Shown here one piece after another: positions 1 through 6,827 of a stretch of DNA of 55,172 nucleotides. Each line of letters starts with the position of its first letter. Position 1 is the stretch's first letter. A model generated the notes under the pieces. The model searched no databases. It was not told the origin of the DNA and saw only the letters and a list, made by a program, of their open reading frames with translations. This stretch comes from Desulfuromonadales bacterium (GTDB lineage Bacteria > Desulfobacterota > Desulfuromonadia > Geobacterales > Pseudopelobacteraceae). The position numbers were made by a program, and so were the translations under genes. The stretch covers positions 1 to 55,172 of the forward strand of contig DUZS01000024.1 of assembly GCA_013349405.1 (NCBI GenBank), read 5' to 3'.

Positions 1-151
1 ACATGAGCTTGCACCCCCATAAAGAGCAGTATTAACCGGTATTCTGGGGGGAGGCAAGAGTTAGATGGGTAATGCATTGAAAATAAAGCTTAAAAGCAAA
101 ATAAACGTCTAAAAGTTTGACACAACGATGAATTCCGCCGGGGGACACCGT
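1..151. other. Upstream flank of the glycosyltransferase island
   Basis: This leader is AT-rich and holds no convincing gene. A G-rich stretch at 46-54 could be a ribosome binding site, but the only ATG behind it (65) opens a 15-codon frame. The end of an upstream gene may lie in the first 35 bases, but no frame there is long enough to recognise. Confidence 0.4.
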
Positions 152-2563
152 ATGACATCACATACTATTGAGCTGACAATTTACATACCGACATTTAACC
201 GACATGAAAAATTAAAAAACAGCCTGGATATTATTTCAAAGGAGATACGTGGAGTAGAGGACAAAGTCCTGGTCTACGTGTCAAATAACGCATCACCTGA
301 CGGTACCCGCAACTACCTGGAATCTCTTGACTACCCGTGGCTGCACATCAGGCATAATCAGGAAAATGTTGGGTCCGCACTCAATATGCTTCACTGTTTT
401 GAATTGCCGGTCACAACTAAATTTGTCTGGGCGATGGGTGATGACGACTATTTGATGCCACATGCAATAACAGGCATTCTCTCCCTGATCAAAGAGTATC
501 CCGAAGCCGATTATATTTTTTGTAACACCAAGGCATTTTCCGAGCAACACTCTGCAGAAGTTCTGAAAAACTATTTTGAATCTGGAATCGTTGAAGGCGG
601 AACGTTAAAAAGTAAAAAGTACGTCGGAACTACGTTGGTGGATTTCGAACAGCTGATTGACCCTGATATTGCCGACACGCTGTTGGGCGAAGTGATGGTC
701 AGTTGTTTCAGGCAGTCCGCTGTTACATTAGATCCAAATGAAGCAATAGATTTTCACATTGATCGCGCTAACTGGGAACAGGTGGATTTCGTAACGGCTG
801 GAAAACTGTATCAACCGCATAATTTGCCATTTCTATGCAGCTTTAGTGGCAAAACCAAAGCTGTCTATTGCGATGTTCCCAGAACCTTTAATTTTTGGGG
901 TTCTGCAGAGTGGCTGGGCGATTATGATTATATATTTTCCGTAATAATCCTGTTTCTTATTTCTCAATACAAAGAACGCGGCTTCATCTCTGATGAGAAA
1001 TTCATCAAGCTGTTGGGCTATTATTATTCCATCATGGGAGACTCCCTCGCCAGATTGATTGACGGGAGCAGCACGGCACGACCATTCAATCCACTCATTA
1101 AAGCAAAAATGTTTGATTTTCTTTTTACCTACATGCGGGAATACCTGAAAGAATGTGGTGGAAGAACATTTCAAGAATACAGGGATAAGGAGGCATCACA
1201 TCCTTGCTGTGCGACATCTGGAACTATTCAAAAGACTGGCTCCTACACCACCTCCATCATCATCCTTAGCTGGAATCAACTGAAGCACACCAAGACCTGC
1301 CTGAATAGTATCCGCCAACATACCGATACCCCATACGAGATCATCTTTGTGGATAACGGATCTACTGACGGCACGCTGAAATGGCTGCGGGAGCAGACCG
1401 CACAGGATCCAAACTGCAGGTTGATTGAAAACGGCTCCAACCTGGGCTTTGCCAAAGGATGCAACCAGGGGATGCAGACTGCAAACGGCTCTCAGATTGT
1501 GCTGCTGAACAACGACACCGTTGTGACGCCCGGCTGGCTGACCGGTATGAGTGAACTGCTTGAGCGCTACCCGGATGCCGGGATCGTTGGCCCGATGACC
1601 AACAGTGCCAGCGGGGTGCAAGTGGTCGAGGATCCCGGTTATGGAACTCTCAATGAACTGCCTGCCTGGGCTGCTTCATTTCGCGAGAACAATCGCTACC
1701 GGGTTATCCGTCAGCGGCGCATTGTTGGTTTCTGTATGCTCTTCCGGCGCGAACTGGCCGAGAACATCGGTTTGCTGGATGAAAACTTCGGTACAGGAAA
1801 TTTCGAGGATGACGACTACTGTTTGAGAGCGGAGTTAGCTGGCTATCGCAACATGATCGCGGGCGATGTGTTTGTGCATCATGAGGGGGGAGCTACGTTC
1901 TCTGGTAACAAGGTGAACTTTGCAAATGCTATGATGAATAATCATCAGTTGTTTAATAATAAATGGGATCCTAAAAGTATGGATGAATCTACGCTGCGCC
2001 GCTGGTTGGTTCTTGTCGCAGTTGAAGAGGCTGAGCGGTGTTTTCGAAAGGGGCTTGTGGAGGAGGCAGTACAGATACTGATTCAACAAGGGATCAAAGC
2101 AGATTTATCGAGTAAAGCTCCCTATATTGCACTAACCGAAATTTTAATTGCTTCAGGGCGTTTTGAAGAAGCTCTTCAAGTCTTAGCCGAGTTGCCTGAT
2201 GGAGTCGCAGGTCTCAAAGCTGAATTTGAAGCGGTTTGTTATGCCGCACTTGGTGATGCTGTTGCGGCAACAGAAGCCGCAGAACGGGCACTCTCCGTGA
2301 GCGGGAAATATCCTCGGGCTCTGGTTATCCTTGGTACGTTAGCGGCACGTCGAGGAGAAACGGGGGAAGCTGAAGTTTTTTTCAGGCAAGCGATCGAGGC
2401 CGACCCATCCAGCGGCAGTGGTTGGCTGTCAGTGGGTATGCTCTTGTGGGGGAACGGGAATCTGGAGGGTGCATATCAGGCTGTTCGACAGGCGGTTGTG
2501 GTTGATCCGCTGAATGAAGAGGCTGTTAAAATTCTACGGGATATGGCTGAACGTCTTGTTTAG
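152..2563 (+). CDS. Double GT2 glycosyltransferase with C-terminal TPR repeats
   Basis: An 803-residue protein with two family 2 glycosyltransferase domains. The first (about residues 8-250) opens with YIPTFNR and has a GDDDYLM metal-binding motif near 95. The second (about 367-600) has the nucleotide-sugar fold start IIILSWNQ, the NNDTVV motif near 453 and FEDDDYC near 551. The tail (about 625-800) is Ala/Leu-rich TPR-like helices that probably mediate protein contacts. I chose the ATG at 152 rather than 128 because GGGGGA at 138-143 is correctly spaced for it. It is the first gene of a long same-strand glycosylation island that ends at a flagellin gene, so it may transfer sugars of the flagellin glycan in the cytoplasm. 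Its sugar donor and acceptor are unknown. A direct repeat begins immediately after the stop codon. Confidence 0.85.
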   Translation: MTSHTIELTIYIPTFNRHEKLKNSLDIISKEIRGVEDKVLVYVSNNASPDGTRNYLESLDYPWLHIRHNQENVGSALNMLHCFELPVTTKFVWAMGDDDYLMPHAITGILSLIKEYPEADYIFCNTKAFSEQHSAEVLKNYFESGIVEGGTLKSKKYVGTTLVDFEQLIDPDIADTLLGEVMVSCFRQSAVTLDPNEAIDFHIDRANWEQVDFVTAGKLYQPHNLPFLCSFSGKTKAVYCDVPRTFNFWGSAEWLGDYDYIFSVIILFLISQYKERGFISDEKFIKLLGYYYSIMGDSLARLIDGSSTARPFNPLIKAKMFDFLFTYMREYLKECGGRTFQEYRDKEASHPCCATSGTIQKTGSYTTSIIILSWNQLKHTKTCLNSIRQHTDTPYEIIFVDNGSTDGTLKWLREQTAQDPNCRLIENGSNLGFAKGCNQGMQTANGSQIVLLNNDTVVTPGWLTGMSELLERYPDAGIVGPMTNSASGVQVVEDPGYGTLNELPAWAASFRENNRYRVIRQRRIVGFCMLFRRELAENIGLLDENFGTGNFEDDDYCLRAELAGYRNMIAGDVFVHHEGGATFSGNKVNFANAMMNNHQLFNNKWDPKSMDESTLRRWLVLVAVEEAERCFRKGLVEEAVQILIQQGIKADLSSKAPYIALTEILIASGRFEEALQVLAELPDGVAGLKAEFEAVCYAALGDAVAATEAAERALSVSGKYPRALVILGTLAARRGETGEAEVFFRQAIEADPSSGSGWLSVGMLLWGNGNLEGAYQAVRQAVVVDPLNEEAVKILRDMAERLV

Positions 2564-2645
2564 CCTCGCGAAAAGGCCTCGATTTAGAATCTAAATCAAG
2601 AAGGACTTTTTGGTTTTAAATCGTGAAGTAATCGTGAAGCTAAAA
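2564..2645 (+). repeat. 80-bp direct repeat, copy R1
   Basis: The copy begins with CCTCGCGAAAAGGCCTCG directly after the stop of the first glycosyltransferase. It contains a 17-base palindrome, GATTTAGA-A-TCTAAATC, at 2581-2597. It ends with a short tandem duplication of an AATCGTGAAG element. It matches R4 (5303-5384) at roughly nine bases in ten by eye. A weak hairpin (2644-2661, AAAAGG/CCTTTT) follows. R1 is the left border of the hipBA module. Confidence 0.85.
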
Positions 2646-2675
2646 AAGGTTTGTGCCTTTTAGAAGCGCTGTAAT

Positions 2676-2733
2676 TGCATTGTATGTAATTCATTTTATC
2701 ATTGTTAAGTATGTATGATTTGTATATAATGCA
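2676..2733 (+). promoter_or_regulatory. hipBA promoter with flanking inverted-repeat operator
   Basis: A -35 TTGTTA (2702-2707) and a -10 TATAAT (2725-2730) are 17 bases apart. An imperfect inverted repeat brackets them: TGCATTGTATG at 2676-2686 and, on the other strand, TGCATTATATA at 2723-2733 (9 of 11 positions alike). HipB-type antitoxins bind such dyads over their own promoter, so this is a good autoregulatory operator candidate. The predicted transcript start falls at about 2737, the first base of the hipB start codon. Confidence 0.6.
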
Positions 2734-2736
2734 CTT

Positions 2737-2979
2737 ATGCTTATAGAAATAGGATCACAAATACGAAAAAACCGCGTAGATCGTCACATCACCCAGCAGC
2801 AGTTGGCGCAGGCACTGGGGATGAGTCGCACTACGATTGGGCAGATTGAAAACGGGATTATCCAGGAGATTGGGGTCCGAAAACTTATCCGAATACTGGA
2901 ATTCCTGGACCTGGAATTTCGTGTACGACCGGCAGGAAACCCGCCAACGCTTGACGAACTACATGAGGAGAACCTGTAA
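2737..2979 (+). CDS. hipB: HipB-like antitoxin, XRE-family helix-turn-helix regulator
   Basis: An 80-residue protein that is almost entirely one Cro/C1-type HTH domain (about residues 6-62, with QQQLAQALGMSRTTIGQIENG as the helix-turn-helix, split here as QQQLAQALGMS and RTTIGQIENG). HipB proteins bind DNA as dimers, repress their own operon and neutralise the HipA kinase. The stop codon overlaps the hipA start by one base (TAATG), as expected for a coupled toxin-antitoxin pair. No ribosome binding site is visible ahead of the ATG, and the predicted transcription start coincides with it, so the message may be leaderless. The gene sits between direct repeats R1 and R2 inside a glycosyltransferase island, which suggests insertion as a cassette. 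Confidence 0.85.
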   Translation: MLIEIGSQIRKNRVDRHITQQQLAQALGMSRTTIGQIENGIIQEIGVRKLIRILEFLDLEFRVRPAGNPPTLDELHEENL

Positions 2980-4172
2980 TGCCCGGAGTTGCAGAACTTG
3001 CGGTGTGGGCCGGTGCTGCCCGTTCAGGACTGCTGGCAAGAGAGGCACACAACAGGCATATATTTGCGTATTCTCAGGGCTATGCGGGGGATGTTGTATC
3101 TCTCACGATGCCGGTCAGGTTAGAGAGTTGGGCCTGCCGCGAACTTCACCCCGTTTTTCAGATGAATCTTCCGGAAGGGGCGCTCCTTGAAGCAATACGG
3201 AAGGCGATTGCGAAACTGATTGGCGATGATGATCTTTCACTGCTGCGCGTTACGGGTGGAAATCAGGTTGGAAGGAATCGCTTCTCTGTGGCAGAGGCCG
3301 ATTACCCGACAGCTGTTGAGACAATGGAGTCTCTGGAGGAACTTTTATCCTTTCCTGACACGGTCGAACTCTTCCAAGAACTGGTCAACCGCTACGCTCT
3401 CCGCTCCGGTGTTTCCGGTGTCCAGCCAAAAGTCCTGCTGGGTGCGACACAGCGTGGAACGCTCGCCTCTGCCCAATATATTGTTAAATCCTGGGGCAGC
3501 GAATATCCCCAATTGGCAGCAAATGAGTATTTCTGCATGACAGTGGCAAAAAGAGCCGGATTGCCAACCCCGGAATTTTATCTGGCGGAGAATGGCGGCC
3601 TGTTTGTCATGCGCCGATTTGATCGGGACGAAGATGGCACAGAGCTTGGATTTGAAGAGATTTGCGCTCTGCAGGGGCTCTCAACATCACGTAAATACAG
3701 CGGTAGCTACGAGCGGGTTGCCAGAAGCATCAAAGATTTTGTTTCAGGTGAGCATCTGATGGCCGCGAGAAAACAGTTTTTTGCCATGCTGGTATTGTCA
3801 GTAATGGTGAGAAATGGAGATGCCCATCTGAAAAACTTCGGTGTGCTGTATCGTTCCTCAAGAGACGTGGTGACACTAGCTCCGGTATACGATGTAGTAA
3901 CAACCGCAGCTTATATCCAAAAAGATGTCCCGGCATTAACGCTGGCGGGCACCAAGAAATGGTGGCATCGCAACGTGCTTGAACAGTTTGCCATGACCCA
4001 TCTTTCGCTTTCAGTCGGGATGATATCTGATATTTTTGAGCAAATGTCTACGGCAACCATGGAGGTTCGTGGAGAAATCGCGTCTTATTGTGGTGACCAT
4101 CCTGAGTTTACTGTTGTTGGTGAACGTATGATGGATATCTGGCAGGAAGGTGTTGAAGGGCTACGGAAATAA
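2979..4172 (+). CDS. hipA: HipA-like serine/threonine kinase toxin
   Basis: A 397-residue HipA-family kinase. The N-terminal HipA subdomain (about 1-100) is followed by the flexible loop GVSGVQPK near residue 146, the ATP-site lysine region IVKSW and the catalytic signature NGDAHLKN near residue 279, then LAPVYD with the metal-binding aspartate. All key motifs are intact, so the kinase is probably active. Known HipA proteins phosphorylate aminoacyl-tRNA synthetases (E. coli HipA modifies GltX) and slow growth; the target here is unknown. GAGGAG at 2965-2970 is the ribosome binding site, and the start overlaps the hipB stop. The protein is somewhat shorter than E. coli HipA (440 residues). Confidence 0.88.
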   Translation: MPGVAELAVWAGAARSGLLAREAHNRHIFAYSQGYAGDVVSLTMPVRLESWACRELHPVFQMNLPEGALLEAIRKAIAKLIGDDDLSLLRVTGGNQVGRNRFSVAEADYPTAVETMESLEELLSFPDTVELFQELVNRYALRSGVSGVQPKVLLGATQRGTLASAQYIVKSWGSEYPQLAANEYFCMTVAKRAGLPTPEFYLAENGGLFVMRRFDRDEDGTELGFEEICALQGLSTSRKYSGSYERVARSIKDFVSGEHLMAARKQFFAMLVLSVMVRNGDAHLKNFGVLYRSSRDVVTLAPVYDVVTTAAYIQKDVPALTLAGTKKWWHRNVLEQFAMTHLSLSVGMISDIFEQMSTATMEVRGEIASYCGDHPEFTVVGERMMDIWQEGVEGLRK

Positions 4173-4180
4173 ATTAGTAG

Positions 4181-4242
4181 CCTCGCGAAAAGGCCTCGAT
4201 TTTGAATCTAAACAAAAAGATTTTTCGGCTTTAAATTGTAAT
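4181..4242 (+). repeat. Direct repeat, copy R2 (3' end diverged)
   Basis: The first 18 bases are identical to R1 and R4, and similarity continues through GAATCTAAA. The copy then drifts, and the tandem AATCGTGAAG element of R1 is degraded. It separates the hipBA module from the AbiEii-type module. Confidence 0.8.
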
Positions 4243-4262
4243 TAGGCGAAGAGGTTTTTTCT

Positions 4263-4559
4263 ATGATTGATGGTAATAATAGCCTCTTTAAAGCCCTAGC
4301 AGCCAAATACATTTGGTGGGTGAAGCCGGAGGACGTACTGAAACGTCCGGAACGAGTGGTTATTCAGGTAATGAACATTGGAGATTTTACTGATACGGTC
4401 GCTGTTATAGAATCTATAGGCGAAGAGCGGGCAAGGGAACTTCTAACCAATGCCGAGGCTGGTCAGTTTTCCCCACGATCGTGGCACTATTGGCATTATC
4501 GTCTGGGGCTTGCCGAAGTGGGAAACGTTGCACCATTACCGAAGAGAAGAGTCATCTGA
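4263..4559 (+). CDS. Small putative antitoxin paired with an AbiEii-like toxin
   Basis: A 98-residue protein with no signal peptide. Its layout (a Trp-rich N-terminal segment KYIWWVKPED, a helical middle with a run of acidic residues, and a SWHYWHYRLG segment near residue 77) resembles the small proteins that often precede AbiEii/AbiGii nucleotidyltransferase toxins (DUF6922-like). I infer an antitoxin role from position: it lies directly upstream of the toxin and overlaps it by an ATGA-type junction at 4557-4561. GCGAAGAGG (4246-4254) is the ribosome binding site. It lacks the winged-helix DNA-binding domain of classic AbiEi antitoxins, so it would be a different antitoxin class. No separate promoter is obvious. 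Confidence 0.6.
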   Translation: MIDGNNSLFKALAAKYIWWVKPEDVLKRPERVVIQVMNIGDFTDTVAVIESIGEERARELLTNAEAGQFSPRSWHYWHYRLGLAEVGNVAPLPKRRVI

Positions 4560-5239
4560 TGAATATCTTTGAGCCACATACAGAAATCTTACCCGATTCT
4601 CAACAATATGTCTGGCCGCTTTTGACGCCATTACAAAAGAAGGGGTTTGTACTGTATGGAGGCACAGCGGTTGCACTGCGCCTCGGTCATCGACAATCCG
4701 TTGATTTTGATTTTTTCTCAGATCAGGCACTTGATAAATCAGCGCTTTACAATATACTTCCGATGCTTACTACTGCCACTGTTATACAGGATGCGCCTGA
4801 TTCTTTGAGTGTTCTTGTGCCGGTTGATGTCTCAGCTGCAACAGAATACGTCAAACTCTCTTTCTTTGGTAACATCAATAATGGTCGCGTTGGCGAACCT
4901 GATGCGACAACTGACGGGACATTGGTTGTTGCTTCACTTGCTGATATGATGGCGCACAAGCTGAAAGTTGTTTTGCAGCGGATTGAGGCTAAGGATTATC
5001 GTGATATTGCTGCTATGCTGAAATACGGTATGGCACTTGATGAAGGTATGGCGGGTGCATCTGCCCTATTTGGTAAAACTTTCCAGCCGAGCGAGAGCCT
5101 GAAAGCGCTGGTTTATTTTGAGGGGGGCGATCTTGACACACTTTCAGATGATGAACGGGCCGTTCTTGTTATTGCTGTGAAAAAGGTCATAAAAATACCG
5201 CCTTGTATGATTCGCTCAAAATTACTTGTTGTTGCTTAA
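4559..5239 (+). CDS. AbiEii/AbiGii-family nucleotidyltransferase toxin
   Basis: A 226-residue protein of the AbiEii nucleotidyltransferase family. The signature GGTAVALRLGHRQSVDFDFF lies near residues 34-53: GG-T begins the nucleotidyltransferase fold and the DFDFF aspartates bind metal. A second conserved block, DMMAHKLKVVLQR plus KDYRDI (about 137-158), supplies the downstream catalytic lysine region. Characterised relatives add nucleotides to tRNA ends or otherwise block translation and act in phage-defence abortive infection. I place the start at 4559, overlapping the upstream stop. A longer frame from 4481 would run through the antitoxin gene and is unlikely. The protein is shorter than lactococcal AbiEii (about 300 residues). 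It lies between repeats R2 and R3/R4. Confidence 0.8.
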   Translation: MNIFEPHTEILPDSQQYVWPLLTPLQKKGFVLYGGTAVALRLGHRQSVDFDFFSDQALDKSALYNILPMLTTATVIQDAPDSLSVLVPVDVSAATEYVKLSFFGNINNGRVGEPDATTDGTLVVASLADMMAHKLKVVLQRIEAKDYRDIAAMLKYGMALDEGMAGASALFGKTFQPSESLKALVYFEGGDLDTLSDDERAVLVIAVKKVIKIPPCMIRSKLLVVA

Positions 5240-5244
5240 TTTCA

Positions 5245-5291
5245 AAGAAGGACTTTTGGTTTTAAATCGTGAGTAATCGTGAAGCTGAAAG
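5245..5291 (+). repeat. Direct repeat, copy R3 (3' half only)
   Basis: Only the second half of the repeat is present (AAGAAGGACTTTTGG through the AATCGTGA tandem element and GAAGCTGAAA). It starts a few bases after the stop of the AbiEii-like gene and runs almost directly into the complete copy R4. Confidence 0.8.
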
Positions 5292-5302
5292 GCAGGTTTT
5301 AA

Positions 5303-5385
5303 CCTCGCGAAAAGGCCTCGCTTTTGAATCTAAACAAGAAAGACTTTTTTTGTTTTAAATCGTGAAGTAATCGTGAGGCTGAAAA
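5303..5385 (+). repeat. Direct repeat, copy R4 (complete)
   Basis: A full copy starting with CCTCGCGAAAAGGCCTCG at 5303-5320 and ending with the two AATCGTGA(A/G)G elements. It abuts the second glycosyltransferase gene exactly as R1 abuts the first. This is what one expects if an ancestral single repeat between the two genes was duplicated around the inserted modules. Confidence 0.85.
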
Positions 5386-5399
5386 CGGGAATTTTGACT

Positions 5400-6827
5400 A
5401 TGCAACCTTCGCAAAAAAACAGTCACCTTGATGATACTCTTTCAGTCATCTCTGCTGCCGCCCAACTGTACCCCGATAGTCTCAATATTGCGCGCCATCA
5501 CGCCGAACTTCTTGCGCAATGCGGGCGTGATGGGGAAGCGTTGAAAGCCTGTGAAGCATTTTTGACAGACTTCGGGGTAGATGGAGAACTTCTTAGCCTG
5601 GCACTGCGGCTGCGTCAACACATTGGCTGCTACGAACGTCCGGCGGAAGCGGGTTCGAAGTCCGTTTCGCTCTGCATGATTGTCAAGAATGAAGAGAAGT
5701 GTCTGGCCCGCTGTCTGGCCAGCCTCAAGCCGGTGGTTGATGAAATGATCGTTGTTGACACCGGATCATCAGATCGAACGGTTGACATCGCTGCCGCATT
5801 CGGTGCCCGGGTATTCGACTTTACCTGGAACGGTGATTTTTCTGCGGCGCGCAACTATTCGCTCTCAAAAGCGCTCGGCAGATGGATTCTGATAATGGAT
5901 GCCGACGAAGTACTGTCCGAGCGCGATTATCCACTTCTGCAACATCAGCTGCACAGTTCTGCTGATAAACTGGTCGCCTGGAGTGTTACTACCAGAAACT
6001 ACACCAACCGGACGGAGTGTGAGGGGTGGCATGCCAATGATGGCAGGTATCCGGAGCAGGAGCAGGGCGATGGCTGGTATCCTGGCAAAAAGGTGCGGCT
6101 GTTCCCGGCGTTGCAGAATGTCCGATTCCGCGGGGATGTTCATGAAATGGTCGAGGCAGACCTGAGAATAATGGGGACCCCTATCGAGCAGGCCGATTTT
6201 GTGGTGCATCATTACGGTGAACTTGCCGATGATGATCGAAGAGCAAAACAGGTGCGCTATTACAATATGGGTAAACAGAAGCTGCTTGAACGCCCTGATG
6301 ATATCATAGCTGCTGTAGAACTGGCGTTGCAGGCGGGTGAGTTGGAGCTGTTCGATGAGGCGCTGGTGCTGTGGGACAATTTACTCTCACGCGGAATTAC
6401 GTCGCGGGATGTATTTTTTAACCGCTCATACGTGTTGATGGGGCTGAAGCGTTTCAATGAGGCATCGGACATGGCCCTCAAAGCCATGGAGGTCGATCCG
6501 GACCATAAGGAATCGGCATATAACTACGGCATGTGCCTGCTAAACCTGGCCCGTCCCGGACAGGCGGTGGCGTTTATCGCTCAAGAATCCGCCAAACACC
6601 CTGACTATCCGCTTCTCATGGCGCTGTTATGTGTGCTATATCTCTGCACCGGAGAGTCTGCATCGGCACAGGCCATCTCTGAAAAATTAAGAGCGGGCAA
6701 CTACGCAGTGACGGGCTTTGTAAAGGAGCGAGTTGCAGTTTTGGAGCAACTTGGTCACTTGACAACAGCACTGCGGCTTCGACAAGCTGCTGCTAAAATT
6801 CCAGCGACTAATATGGGTATCCAATGA
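5400..6827 (+). CDS. GT2 glycosyltransferase with TPR segments on both sides
   Basis: A 475-residue protein. A short TPR-like segment (about 15-80) precedes a family 2 glycosyltransferase domain (about 90-270) with SLCMIVKNEE at the start, VDTGSSDRT, and the DxD-type metal motif MDADEVLS near 166. TPR helices fill the C-terminal 200 residues. The architecture resembles TPR-containing GT2 enzymes that glycosylate polypeptides or work with partner proteins. I prefer the ATG at 5400. An in-frame GTG at 5373 lies inside repeat R4, so it is probably not coding. The end overlaps the next gene by ATGA, which indicates translational coupling. Confidence 0.83.
   Translation: MQPSQKNSHLDDTLSVISAAAQLYPDSLNIARHHAELLAQCGRDGEALKACEAFLTDFGVDGELLSLALRLRQHIGCYERPAEAGSKSVSLCMIVKNEEKCLARCLASLKPVVDEMIVVDTGSSDRTVDIAAAFGARVFDFTWNGDFSAARNYSLSKALGRWILIMDADEVLSERDYPLLQHQLHSSADKLVAWSVTTRNYTNRTECEGWHANDGRYPEQEQGDGWYPGKKVRLFPALQNVRFRGDVHEMVEADLRIMGTPIEQADFVVHHYGELADDDRRAKQVRYYNMGKQKLLERPDDIIAAVELALQAGELELFDEALVLWDNLLSRGITSRDVFFNRSYVLMGLKRFNEASDMALKAMEVDPDHKESAYNYGMCLLNLARPGQAVAFIAQESAKHPDYPLLMALLCVLYLCTGESASAQAISEKLRAGNYAVTGFVKERVAVLEQLGHLTTALRLRQAAAKIPATNMGIQ

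Noticed and set aside
65-112. 15-codon frame behind a G-rich motif
   Set aside because: It is too short and has no recognisable content.
4481-4558. Earlier ATG for the AbiEii-like gene
   Set aside because: It would extend through the antitoxin gene; the ATG at 4559 has an ATGA junction and begins the family-like sequence.
2564-5385. Repeats as integron attC sites or a CRISPR array
   Set aside because: There are no core-site inverted arms, no integrase and no spacers of regular size; copies lie kilobases apart.
5373-5399. GTG start of the second glycosyltransferase
   Set aside because: It lies within repeat R4, whose other copies are non-coding.
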